Of a stretch of DNA of 64,000 nt, positions 10,037 to 21,364 are shown one piece after another. A model generated the notes under the pieces. That model did not search any database. It was not told the DNA's origin and worked only from the letters and a program-made list of their open reading frames with translations. Location of the stretch: the NCBI GenBank assembly GCA_947652605.1, contig OX393577.1, forward strand, positions 63,388,108 through 63,452,107, in the 5' to 3' direction. Both the position numbers and the translations under genes were made by a program. Every line of letters starts with the position of its first letter. The stretch's first letter is position 1. The stretch is from Elmis aenea. Taxonomy: Eukaryota > Arthropoda > Insecta > Coleoptera > Elmidae.

Positions 10037-10506
10037 TTAGGCCCACAGCTCCGTGGTTTTCTTCCACTCTTTTCTATTTTTGACTTTGGTCTTCCAATCT
10101 CTTATACCTTTTTCTTTAAGGTCTATAGAACTGCTTCTCTTAACCGTCTTCTCGGTCGACCTTTCGGCTCGATGCACAGGTACGTTTTTCAGAACAACGT
10201 ACGTGTGCATCGAGCCTTCTTCTTCTTGTAGTTTGGTGTTTTCCAGGCCATCATTTTTGGTGTTCGTCCATCTGCCATTCTTTCGATATGACCCAGCCAC
10301 TGTAATCTTTTGGCTTTTGTTATCAAGTTAATTAGTCCCTTGTATATTTCATAAATTTCCCTGTTTGTTCGTCTCTCATATCCTTGTTCCGTTTTCCTTT
10401 CCCCAAAAACTCTACTAAGTATTTTCCTCTCCCATCTCTGCAATCTTTCCTGTGTTTTCTTATTCAGTATCCAAGTTTCGCAGGCATATAGTGCTGTTAG
10501 TCGCAA
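10037..10506 (-). pseudogene. RTE-like LINE C-terminus
   Basis: The minus strand reads LTALYACETWILNKKTQERL, RWERKILSRVFGERKTEQGY, AKRLQWLGHIERM, and then, after a frameshift near 10195-10290, DWKTKVKNRKEWKKTTELWA before a stop at 10037. The YG(C/A)E(T/S)W...R..RW.GHI.RM...GRP...W...A..D....R..W sequence is the standard tail of RTE-like endonuclease/RT proteins. The 5' part (endonuclease and RT core) is missing, as in ordinary 5'-truncated LINE copies. Confidence 0.8.
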
Positions 10507-12936
10507 TACTGTTTTGTGAATATATGGCTATGAAATTAAACTACATTCGAATCCTGTGGTTCAAAGTTTCATAGCGAATTCTTACACCCTCTGCTTTTGG
10601 GAGCTGAAAGAGCTGATGGGGTAATATAAACAGCTTAAAAAGCGCCATACGAAAATTTGGTGACCTGAGCTAATCTGTAACAACTCCAACAGAGGTAATT
10701 AGAAATATTTATTTAATTAAATATTACTGTAACACTTAAAAAAAGTTTCTCCAAAATCGTTTAATTCATTGCGAAAGTCAGATAAGAATAATTTTTTGTC
10801 TAAGACTTTATTAAATCGTGCATCCGCGCATTTTGGCAATTCCCACGTTATATACGATTGAGATATATTTTACGATTTCGCGCAAAAAGCTAAATTTGAA
10901 ACTCCCCACTATCAACGAACATTTCGTTATGGCCCAATTTCTCGAGAAATGAAATTTATTTACATATATACCAAGGTCAAGATTATAACCCCGAATCTTC
11001 CCCGACTGTGCGTCAACGATAAATAAGAAAGATTTTAAATTAAACTTAAAAAAACTTTATCGTATATTAAATTTTTTCTCGCACGAGCTGTATTTTCGAA
11101 ACATGTTGAAAAGCGTGGGGTTTTTCACAAGCTAATCACAAATTGTTTTACAACTTGACTTGACACGTTGATTAATAAAAATGCACGTGTCGTTTCTAAA
11201 TCCCTGTTGCTAATTTAACAGCAGCTTTTTCGAAAAAAGCTTTTGACGGTATCAAAAATCGTACAATTTTGCAGAATTATTCAAGTTTTAATCTTCGCAA
11301 AGCGGTGTTTGTGTATTGGATGTGCTTTTTGCTAATTACTCTGAATTATTTATCACCAGCTTAGCCAGATTTAAGAATTTTTAAACTAGAGCGTAGGCTG
11401 GACAGTTATTTCGAACGAAACAGTTTCCACGTTTTGTGAATTATTTACTCCGCGGTTTAATGTTAATAAATTATTATTAAGTAGGCGTAGGAAGTTGGTT
11501 TGGGAACGTAAGCTCGTTAAGATTACCGGGGTGGAAGTGAGTCAATATTAATTTTTTAAATTAAATATTGCGTTATATCTTTGCTTGTGTATCCCGGAAC
11601 GTGGATTCTATTTTTGCCCTGAGTCTCTCTTCAATTGCCCTTTCATATATTTTAAATGTAACACAATAGTGAAAGACCAGAAGTTATTACAGTTGGTACA
11701 ATCCCCCTTCTTATACAATGGTATCATGACCGCCTTTCACACTTTTTGGATAATACAATTAAACTTAAACAACTTAAATTAGGGTAAATGAAATTCCACC
11801 AGAATACAAAAAGCTAAACTGTAGTTATCGGCATTCAAAATTCTAAAGCCCTTTTCGGAAAACCCTTTAGATACTTGAGTCAAATTTTAGTGATGTTGGT
11901 ATTTAATTTTTTTTTCGGGGAGTCCATTAACCCCACAATTAAAAGGGTTGCATGCAGGACAAAATTGTGACTATCGACCCTTCAAACGGGTTTCATCAAA
12001 CTGAAATAATCACTGTCTGGTCGGTGTCATGTCAGTGTTGGATCACGCGTCACGTCACTTTATTGGATTCTTGCCAAAAACGAAATGAGATTGGATTAAA
12101 TAACCTGTGTGTGACCATTATTTGTCATTATTAAAAAAACTCTAAATCATGTTGTAGAACATAATTTAAACTGCGCAAGCTTTAACAAATACAGTGTCAT
12201 AATTAAGTTCCACTTATTAAAGTCAGGGTTTTATATGGAAATACATTTTAGAGCGTTCTTTGTTGAAAATTATATTTTGTATTCTATAAACACTGTAGTT
12301 GGGTGCTTTGTGATACAAAAATATTAATACAGTTGACTTTTCTTGTAAAATTCTTGGACGGAAAATGATTTTCCTTCACGTTAATGCTAAACGCTGGCCC
12401 TGGAGTTATTTACTGAAGTATATGATTTATCAAAGAATATTTGCATGCAAAATATGAGATTGAAAACGGTACTTAGTTTTTCAGACAACTTATTTAGCCA
12501 TTAAATGTTCGTTCACTGGTTAGTTCATAATGAACCGCTGCAAGTAAAAAAACTTTAACACGAATTTTACATGCAATCCTTGCACAAGGTTTTGCCTTTT
12601 TTGTGCAGTGCTTTACGTGATCTGAACACGCCATATTACGGCTATTGCTACTGTTGAAACGCCTTTTATAAACTAGCCATAGATTAATAAGCACTTTGTG
12701 GTTGGTAATTATTGTAATTGCAGTTTATCGCTGCGAACGCCACATAGCTTTGAAGGTTGACACTAGAATGTTTAGTGGAAACAAATTGTGTAACAATTAA
12801 TGTTTTTACTTCTGTTTCTTAGTTAATTGTTTAAAGTGATCTATTGGTAAAAAAAAAAAACTTAAAAATGAAGACCAAAAGTTAATTTATTTCTGGATAA
12901 TTATTTTAACTTATTATTATTATTAGTAGTAGTAGG
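10507..12936. other. Long stretch without recognised features
   Basis: 2.4 kb of AT-rich DNA with no convincing coding frame, repeat end or RNA gene. An ATT/AGT trinucleotide run lies at 12912-12934, just before the next RT fragment. Confidence 0.5.
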
Positions 12937-12939
12937 GGG

Positions 12940-13380
12940 GAAACAACGGAAAAATTTTAGATGGGAACAGGGCTCAGACAGGGAAACCCATCATATTCAA
13001 CGTAGTTCTGGAAAAAATAGTAAGAGACGGAAGACCGACGAGAGAGGGAACAATACTAAACAAAAGCCACCAACTCATAAGTAGCTATACTGGCAAGAAC
13101 TTTGAGGGAACTGGGGGAGATCACAAGAAGAATGGCAGAAGTAGCACAAAAAATGGGAGTAAGGATAAACGAAGATAAGACCAAGCTAATGAGAATAGGA
13201 CAACAAACAATAGAAGACAGGCTAGTGGTAGGGGAATTTGAGGAAATAAATGAATTTGTGTACTTAGGGACTCTACTCACAAACAGAATGGAAGAAGAAA
13301 AAGACATGAACATTAGAATTCTGAAAGCCAACAATAGTGCAGGAGCTTTAAATAACCTAATAAGAGCAAAACAGTTATAG
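12940..13380 (+). pseudogene. RTE-like LINE RT fragment lacking the YADD motif
   Basis: The plus strand gives GTGLRQG (motif B) and FNVVLEKIVRDG near 12965-13030, then ILARTLRELGEITRRM, GVRINEDKTKLMRIG and FEEINEFVYLGTLLTN up to LIRAKQL at 13377. These follow the RT palm and thumb of RTE-like LINEs. Where YADD should precede ILARTL (about 13078-13090) the codons are missing and the frame changes, so the catalytic motif has been deleted. The fragment stops where a truncated palindromic element begins. Confidence 0.8.
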
Positions 13381-13858
13381 AGGTAATATCTTAAGAATGG
13401 TAGGTGTACAAGAATTTGTACTGTTTTCTTTTTTGTAATAAAATTTGATGTACTCAACTGTACTGCTAAGAGCACAAGGGCAGTCAGTCGTTGTTCACTA
13501 CTCATCGTTTATTTATACAGTCCACTATTAATAAGTTACAGCAATCAGCGAATAAGTTTTATACAGTAGGTGTTAAACAAAATCGAAAATAACGGTTACA
13601 TTCTGCATTAAAAAGTAGCTTAAGAAGGTATCATTAAAATTAATCTAATAATTAAGACAAAAAAGGTTTTCAGAGAAAAAAGAAATTCAAAATTTTCATA
13701 TTTTTTGCTTTAACATCTGAAGTACGAGAAATTTTGTACATTTAAAAATTGACTGTAGCTCCTCTCATACTAAGGAATAATTCATTTAATTTAAACAAAC
13801 CTGTATCTCTTGTAACAAGCGAGATCCCCATGCTGGAAATGTAATCTGGGACACCCTG
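13381..13858 (-). mobile_element. Truncated copy of the 1.5-kb palindromic CAGGGTG element
   Basis: Matches one arm of the element at 17254-18764 (best against 18460-18764), ending ATGCTGGAAATGTAATCTGG and CACCCTG with a TA flank. Only about 310 bp of one arm is present, and the other arm is gone. A 161-bp solo LTR interrupts it at 13405-13565. Confidence 0.85.
13405..13565. mobile_element. Short solo LTR (161 bp) with 5-bp target duplication
   Basis: Starts TGTACAAGAA and ends TTTTATACA, so the termini are TGTA...TACA, and it is flanked on both sides by GTAGG (13400-13404 and 13566-13570). TG...CA termini plus a 5-bp duplication are the signature of LTR integration, and a single copy with no internal region is a solo LTR or a tiny non-autonomous LTR element. 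AATAAA (about 13437, plus) and TATAAATA (minus) are both present, so orientation is open. Comparison with the related arm at 18470 confirms the insertion. Confidence 0.8.
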
Positions 13859-14846
13859 TATAGTGTTTATTAGAAATAAAAAAGTTCACTTTCATTTCTT
13901 AAAATCTAAGTAGGCTTTGTCACTTATAGAAGCGTCATGCGATTCAGGTGTTCCAATTCATACAGTTGTTTACAGTTGTTTATAATAAACTTATAAATTT
14001 AAGTTGAACTTAAAGATTTTCAGATTTTTTAGAATATTGTAAGAGCTGAACGCAATATACACATTTTCAGCTAACTTTACCACTCTTTAATCTTCAACGA
14101 TTTTCGAGGAACCATCTGTTTTTATTGAATAATTCTTTAATTGTCATAAGACAGTGAACAAAAACATTTTCAAATTGACAAAACATGTAAGCTACCTACG
14201 TACTCGAAAATATCGCTCTTTAAAATTTCATTTACTTCGTTTTATGTGACAAAAAGCAAGTTAAAAGAACTACAGCGCAATATAACGTGGAGATTAATTA
14301 TATTAGTCGACTGTCCGCGACAAGTTTCAACGAAATTGGTCACATAACGCAACTTAAAGTTAATAGCACGATCAATTAATCAAATAAAGAAATAACGGAA
14401 CAGTTTGGCAAACAAATTAACTGAATCGACGGGTAAATTTACACACGCGTCATAAAAGGTTACAGTCAATTAAGCGGAGAACTTAATTAGAACCAAAATA
14501 AAGCACAAATAACGACAAAGCTCTGATCTGAATCACTTTTACCGCAGCCCATAAAATTCGGAACCGCAACAAAAAGAGACCGACAAATGCCGCACACTAA
14601 AACAAAAGTAAGAGAAATGTACTCTGACGGTTAAATAGGTAAACGTTGGGATGTGTACATAGATATTTGAATAAATAGAGCGCCATGGTAACGAAACTTG
14701 TTCAAATGCTTGATATTTCACACATGAAAGGAACTTCGCGTTTATACATCGTTATTTCGGTATAAATATGATTTATCGTTTTGAATACTTTGCATAAAAA
14801 TATTGCTCATAAAATAACACAGATTTAATTTATTACAAATTATATA
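13859..14846. other. Stretch without recognised features
   Basis: About 1 kb of AT-rich sequence. No open frame or repeat was recognised. Confidence 0.5.
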
Positions 14847-14990
14847 CAGGGTGAGTGCGGGATCGGTCGATTGTGGCTAAACGGTTTGAGATAGAAAGTT
14901 GATTCAAACGCTATTTCATACAGTTTTTTCTTCCGAACACGATAAAAATATTTTCAAATATACAGGGTGAGTCACCTCTCTGGGACCAAT
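14847..14990 (+). repeat. Two CAGGGTGAG element ends, same orientation
   Basis: TATACAGGGTGAGTGCGGG at about 14843 and ATACAGGGTGAGTCACC at about 14959 are two TA-flanked element termini 116 bp apart in the same direction. No inverted partner was found nearby, so these are truncated or nested MITE fragments. Confidence 0.5.
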
Positions 14991-14999
14991 AGCAACTTC

Positions 15000-15275
15000 T
15001 TTTTTTCACAACGATGTATTCTGTTTTAAGGGCATTTATTCTCAGTTCCCATTTCTTGAACTCATAGTTTAATTTTCTTGGCATGTATCCATATTGTCTT
15101 TGTCTTCGGCTAATATTATTTGATCATTGGCGAAATGAAGTGTGTACATCCTGTCATTTCATGTGGGTAAACCCATACTACGACAATTATTTCTCTAATT
15201 TTCAAGAGTCCCATTTAAATATATCTTGCAAAGAGTGGATGCTATGCAGCATTCATGTCTAGGACCTTTTGTGAT
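15000..15275 (-). pseudogene. LINE RT fragment (motifs B and C)
   Basis: The minus strand gives GPRHECCIASTLCKIYLNGT (a decayed form of the motif B block, normally GxRQGCxxSPxLFxIYL) and TLHFANDQIILAEDKDNMD, where FAND takes the place of the catalytic YADD. Short, with stops; an old RTE-like LINE relic. Confidence 0.7.
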
Positions 15276-15999
15276 TTTTTAATAAAACTTTTATTAGCAT
15301 GTCGAAGCTAATTTAGTACCTAGTACAATATTCTTTTAAACAAATTAAGTTTTATGTAAAGTGTTCATTTCCGCATTAACGTTTATGTTATTTACATTTC
15401 AGTCATAATTAAATACCAATCTTTGGGCTTATGTTAAGAAATTTTTACAATAAGCATGACTTTATCATCACCTCAAGCAATGAGGTTAATAAACGCAATT
15501 ATAATCCTTAATGTGATCCCACCTAATCGTAAAGTCGTTGCTTGAGGCCGCACGAGTTCACATCTACTGCGAATCAAGTCTTCGCAATGAAACTAAAGCT
15601 AATTAAAACGTGCACAAAAAATGCTTAATGTAGATTGTCCTCTCAAGTGGGCGTATTGCATAGTTCAATTATGACAGTAAAGCTTTGCAATTCTTTGTAT
15701 AATTTAGTTTTATGAGCTTTCACAGTAGATTAAAGCATTTTTTTTTAAATTGACTCTACAATTACAAAACATAAAGATGTCGAAATGATATTTAAAAATT
15801 AATGAATGGAAAAATGTACTTGGGCTGTATCTATCTTAAAATGTGATATTTCTTTTAAAAATAAATGTTTTTTGAAGTGATTTTAGTACTAAAACGAATA
15901 AATTAATGATTAAAATTTCTTTAATATCCATTGGATATGATAAAGAAGAATAATGGTTTCGGTTAAAAAAATAGGGTTAAGAGAAATGGGTGCATATAT
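15276..15999. other. Stretch without recognised features
   Basis: About 720 bp of AT-rich DNA with no recognised element or gene. Confidence 0.5.
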
Positions 16000-17240
16000 G
16001 AGGTGAGCACCAAAATTTTCCGGCCTGACTATGAAAGAAACGGCGGTGGTTCAAAATTTAATTTAATTTTTTATATAATGCCCCCTGACATCCATGCACT
16101 TATTACACTGTTTCAGCAACAATTCGATATCCCTTAAAAAAACATGCCTTCGGTTTGTCTGCAAAATGTGCCCAAACTACAGCCTTCACCTCTTGGTCGT
16201 CACTGAAATGGTGCCCGCGAAAGTCCTTTTTCAAATTTCCAAATAGGTAATAGTCACTGGAGGCCATATCTGGACTATACGGAGGGTGATCGATTTGTTC
16301 AAAACCGCAGTCACGAATTGCGGCTTGAGCAATTTCAGCAGTGTGCACGGGGGCATTCTCGTGCAGTAAACGCACGCCTCTGGTCAGTTTCCCACGTCTT
16401 TTCTCCCGAATATTTTGTCGTAATTTGTACAGGAGAGCTGCATAATATTCCGCGTTGACTGTGGTGTTGCGTTCTTTAAAATCTATGAGAAGAATGCCCT
16501 CGCAATCGCAAAAGATCGTAGCCATCACCTTTTTTGTCGACTGACAGACCCTGAACTTTCTTGGGGGTGCTTCTCCTTTTCGTCTCTATTTCATCGATTT
16601 GCTTTTGGACAAAGGATCATAATAGAGAACCATGGTTTCATCCTCTGTAACAATTGTTTTCGACGCGTCCACAGGATTTTCTCCACAGAGCTCCAAAAAG
16701 GATCGAGCACATTCAACACGACGCTGGCGCTCAACTGCTAAGAGATGTTTGTGGACCCACCTTGCACAAACTTTATTCATGCTTAACCGATCGTTGAGGA
16801 TTCGGCGATTGCTTGTATCTGAAAACCCCGACATTTTTGATAGTTCTTTCACCTTCAAGCGTCGATCGCCTAATACGAGTTCCTCAACAGGGGCAATCTT
16901 GTCGTTCGTCACCACTTCCATAGTCCTTCCTGTTCTTGCATCATCTTCCAAGGATTGTTGCCCCATTCGAAACCGTTTTGACCAATCTTTTACCACAGAA
17001 TAAGACGAAAAATTGTCCCCGTACACCCCATTCAGTCGAACTTTGATGCGAGTAAGAAATTTTATAACAGTTCGATTTTCGTGACTTCTGACATCGTGAT
17101 GAACGAATATAATAAAACTGACATAAAATCCATTTTTGTTTTTTCCAAGGCTAATATGACTTGAACCAATGTGTTAAAAAACTTTGAACCGCCTGCGATA
17201 GCTAGATCTATGTCAGGCTGGGATATTTTGGCGCTTACCT
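16000..17240 (-). mobile_element. mariner element, nearly full length
   Basis: The left end reads AGGTGAGCACCAAAATTTTC...GGCCTGAC and the right end, reverse-complemented, AGGTAAGCGCCAAAATATCC...AGCCTGAC, which are imperfect TIRs of about 28 bp. The enclosed ~1.2 kb carries one transposase gene on the minus strand, as in a normal mariner. Exact borders are uncertain by a few bases. The next palindromic element begins only about 14 bp to the right. Confidence 0.85.
16061..17094 (-). pseudogene. mariner transposase, recently inactivated
   Basis: The start MSEVTKIE lies near 17090. A frameshift then leads into RTVIKFLTRIKVRLNGVYGD and VKDWSKRFRMG of the helix-turn-helix region (16950-17060), followed by LSMNKVCARWVHKHL. 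The DD34D triad region reads TEDETMVLYYDP (first Asp), LLHENAPVHTA (the second Asp replaced by Glu) and PPYSPDMASSDYYLFG (third Asp), with 34 residues between the second and third positions. A single in-frame TAG near 16586-16588 stands where mariners have Trp (MKW..KGEAPP). The C-terminus is shifted, with NKCMDVRGHYI found in another frame. The long open stretches indicate a fairly young copy. Proteins of this family are often labelled SETMAR-like by automatic annotation. Confidence 0.92.
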
Positions 17241-17253
17241 CGCATTGCATATA

Positions 17254-18764
17254 CAGGGTGTCCCAGATTACATTTCCAGCATGGGGATCTCGCTTATTAT
17301 AAGAGATACAGGTTTGTTTAAATTAGATGAATTATTCCTTAGCATGAGAGGAGCCACAATCAATTTTTAAAAGTACAAAATTTCTCGTGCTTCAGATGTT
17401 ACAGCAAAAAATATGAAAATGTCCAATTTCTTTTTTCTCTCATAACTTTTTTGTTTTAATCGATAGAACAATTTTATTTGTACTTTCTTAAGGTACTTTT
17501 TAATGGAGAATGTAACTGTTATTTTAGATTATTTTTAACACTTACCATTTTCGAGATATTACCACTAACTTAATTTTTTCTTATGGGCCGCGAAGTTGGC
17601 TATGGAATAGTTAGATATGCTTTTTTTTCCTCTTTAAAATGAGATATTACTTGCTACATTTATTTTTATAATTAAGTCACAAAATGAAAAAATCGTATTA
17701 AACCCATCACTTATCAAGCTATCTATGAAAATAAAAATAAAAAACAACTAATTAAATGTCAAATGACAGTTACCGTTTGTCTGCGGTATCATTTATTAGA
17801 AATTCACATTATTGTTGTGTAATTCGATAGTCTTTGTAGTAATTGTTATAATGATGGCAACATTTAAAAATAGCAAAAAATTTGCCATGTTGAGATGCTA
17901 CATTCTTTGCCATAAAAACTGTGTAAAAGCTAAGCTAATATACTTAGAGCTATATCCCGAGAAAAGGCAACGAAGGATGTGTAATTACAAAAATTTGGAA
18001 ATAAATTTAAAAGTATATATTTTTTTCGACAAACCAACCAAAAATCCAAAACAAATCAATGATTAATTAGAATTATTTATTTTACACAGTTTCTATTGCG
18101 AATAATGTGGCATTTCAACATATAAAATTTTTAATTAGTTGTAAATGTGCTCATAATTATATGATAACAAATTTGCTACAAAGACCATCGAATTACACAA
18201 CAATACTAAACAAACAATTCTAATAAATGATACCGCAGACAAATGGTAACTGTCATTTGACATTTAATTAGTTGTTTTTTGTTTTTATTTTCATAGATAG
18301 CTTGATAAGTGATGGGTAAAATACGATTTTTCATTTTGTGACTTATTTATTAAAATAAATGTAGCAAGTAATATCTTATTTTAAAGAGAAAAAAAAAGCA
18401 CATTCAACTATTCCATAGCCAACTTCGTGACCCATAAGAAAAAATGAAGTTAGGGGTAATATCTCAAAAATGGTAAGTGTTAAAAATAATCTAAATAGAC
18501 AGTTACATTCTCCATTAAAAAGTACCTTAAGAAAGTACAAATAAAATTGTTCTAATGATTAAGACAAGAAAGTTATGAGAGAAAAAAGAAATTGGATATT
18601 TTCATATTTTTTGCTATAACATCTGAAGCACGAGGAATTTTGAACTTTTAAAAATTGATTGTGGCTCCTCTCATACCAAGAAATAATTCATCTAATTTAA
18701 ACAAACCTGTATCTTTTATAATAAGCGAGATCCCCATGCTGGAAATGTAATCTGGGACACCCTG
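17254..18764. mobile_element. Palindromic Tc1/mariner-like element with ~600-bp TIRs
   Basis: Starts CAGGGTGTCCCAGATTACAT and ends with its reverse complement, flanked by TA on both sides. The two arms (about 17254-17862 and 18155-18764) stay clearly complementary over about 600 bp each and leave a central loop of about 290 bp, in which part of a transposase frame survives. A truncated arm of the same family is at 13381-13858. The TA flank and CAGGG end fit the Tc1/mariner group. Confidence 0.88.
17851..18066 (+). pseudogene. Transposase N-terminal DUF4817-like helix-turn-helix remnant
   Basis: The frame starting MMATFKNSKK continues FAMLRCYILCHKNCVKAKLI and YLELYPEKRQRR. The pattern of a YG/YILCHKN...A..LY.E.YP.R..R is that of the DUF4817 helix-turn-helix found at the N-terminus of insect mariner-related transposases. 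It lies across the junction of left arm and loop in the palindromic element, so it is probably the last piece of that element's own transposase. The catalytic domain is missing. The frame runs about 72 codons to a TAA-type stop. Confidence 0.6.
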
Positions 18765-19623
18765 TATAGTATTTTTCTGTAATATTTTATTGAAAAGTAC
18801 ATGTCTTTTTAGCACGTTGTATATCCCCATTTCGAAACATTCTAACCATGCAATTTCTCTCATTTCTGCTGCAGTTTTCTATGTGTAATTAATCAAGGAG
18901 ACTGCTTAGGTTGATGTTTTACCTGTAGTTTCAAGGCACAATCAAGCTCAAAGCATTAACTTTGTTAATTTAAGCGAGTGTGCTATATTGTTCACGAAGT
19001 ACCGTCGACAGAAGTTGCATCCACCGAAACTTTCCTGCATTATCTCAATCAGAACTAAATTCAAACCTCATTGGAAGAGAATTAATTGTTCCTCCATTCG
19101 CGCACCTTTGAATGTGTCCAATTTTCTAATTAGAATCTCAAAATTATCAGTCTTGACTGAAGGCTTCAACGAAGGCGCAGACGAATTTTGGGTTACGTTA
19201 AACGTCTTCGATTGGCTGTTAGGCAGATTTGCTCTTCGTATTAAATTAAATGCTTGAAACGACGATAATTTACAAATACATATTAGAACATTAATACACT
19301 TCTGGGAGTTACCCTACAGCTTCTATGAGAATTACGTTTACGTTATGCTCCCCCATATAGCTTTACGACTGCAGCCCCATCAGTCTAACCCAGAATTATA
19401 ACTACGTTAGACTGGAGTCTTGGATTACATGTAAGACTGTATTAAGGTAAATCAGGATTAAGTTGATATCGTTTTCAGTGAAAGTAGATATAGCAGGGAT
19501 TACCTAATGTCGTTAAAATATAAACTGTAAATAGATTGAAACAGAAAAATTAAAATCGAGGTTTTGTGTTGGACAGATGGACCGTGAAGTTTAGACTATT
19601 TTAATAAAATTAGTAAGTACTTA
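18765..19623. other. Stretch without recognised features
   Basis: Somewhat more GC-rich and information-rich at 18990-19260, where an 89-codon plus-strand frame is open, but I recognise no protein in it. Confidence 0.45.
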
Positions 19624-20327
19624 CCAGGGAAGGTCACTATATGTTGTCGCTAGAATCTGATCAAAGCTGTGTTTATTCCATCAAGAACATCAAAACTAAA
19701 TGTTATGCAGGGTTATGCGTGTCACTGGCCATTTCCTTCGGAAAAATAGGGGAAAGACTGGAAAGTTGAATGATAAAGGTAATTTTTGCGATCGCGTTGG
19801 CCATGAAACCGTCAGAGATAAAATCGAAATCCTTCTATTTACCAATACGTGCATCCTTTGCAAGTAAAATGGTGTAGTTTTTAAAAAAATCTTAAACGGT
19901 TTCGGAGAAAAACCTCAAAAACGAAACCCCTCCAAGAGCGCTATGATTTGAGAAGTGTATCTGTTATAAATAAATCCACGCGACTTGCATAAGCGTTTAA
20001 CATAGGGAGAACCGTTTTTACAATGGCCTCGTTTTTCGCGTTTTTTTCCGGAACCGTTTAAGATTATTTCTAAAACTAAAACTATTTTACTTGCAAAAGA
20101 TGCGTGAATTGGTGAATAGAAGGATTTCTATTTTGTCTCTGACGGTTTCATGGCTAACCCGATCGCAAAAGTTACCTTTATTATTCAACTTTCTAGTTTT
20201 TTCTCTATTTTTTCGAAGGAAATGGCCAGTGGCACGTATAACTCTGCATAAAATTTATTGTTGATGTTCTTGATGCAATAAACACCTTGATCAGATTCTA
20301 GCGACAACATATGGTGACTCTTCCTGG
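19624..20327. mobile_element. Palindromic MITE, family with CAGGGAAGGTCAC ends, copy 1
   Basis: Begins CCAGGGAAGGTCACTATATG and ends with the inverted counterpart. The motifs TTGTCGCTAGAATCTGATCA, CATCAAGAACATCAAAACTA and GGCCATTTCCTTCGGAAAAA occur near both ends in inverted form. It is about 704 bp with no coding capacity. TTA flanks both sides here, but other copies suggest the duplication may be only TA. Relatives: 44478-44690 (half) and 47171-47812 (whole). Confidence 0.85.
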
Positions 20328-21364
20328 TTAGATACGTTACACAAATTGCCTGTTATTTTTAAGCAAAACTTTTTAAGCTTGTGGTTGTTGAAAAATTAAT
20401 CAAATACTTAAAAATTTCAATTGAAGTAAGCAAACAGACACTTTGTAATGAATTCTTAACAGAACTGTGATCCAAATATAATTGTTAGCAGGTTAGCACG
20501 ACTAAGTTTGTGATTCCGTTTTAATTGGTTACACATTAATGATATTGCGATTGTAAATACAGGTTTCTTGCGCTTAGATGTGTTATGTGTAATGGCAATT
20601 ATGTATTTATGTTAGCAATTTGGTGATTAATCATTAAAATGGCTTCAGCTATTATTGATCTACCCTAAATAAGTTACTTGAAACGCTAAAGACCTTATAC
20701 AAAGGGGTTTTCGGAAGTATAAGTAACAAATTCATAACTTTATTAAAGTTACTAAAAAATTTAGTAATCATGTTTCACCTAAATGATTTTGTAAGCAATT
20801 TTTAAAAAACTGTTGTGTGATTTTATCAAATAATACTTTATTTGTTCAGCCAAAGTTTTAATTTTAGAGTAGACCATACCACTGGATGTCAACTTCAAAG
20901 ATATTAACAAATACATTAGTTTCAGTATTTATTTCTACAAAGGAAAACAATATGTTTTAGATGAATAAGCTTTGAAAAAATACAGTCTCAAACTGAAAAT
21001 ATGGTAGCTGCTACTGAATGTTACAAGGCCAACAAAATATCAGTTTACAAAACAAGTTGATTATAGCGTGTTATGGAAAATAAATAATGACCAGAAATGA
21101 TGCTCGATCCATTTCTGTGGATCAGATAATAATGTTCTATGAATATGTATTTACTTTAAAGGCTTTTACCGATTGGTAATGGAATTGATTTATTCAGAAA
21201 AATTAATTTGTAACAGCAAAAAGTACTGTGTATTAGCTTCAAGAATTAATGGGGCTGGAATGATGAGGCTAAAGAAAATAATTCAAACTTTCTTTTAAAG
21301 ATGATGGTTACAGCAAAACAACAGATAAGTTTCATTATATTTTGAAGATTCCGTAGACTAACGG
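20328..21364. other. Stretch without recognised features
   Basis: AT-rich, no recognised repeat end or frame. Confidence 0.5.

Noticed and set aside
16632..17003. 123-codon plus-strand frame
   Set aside because: Antisense to the mariner transposase.
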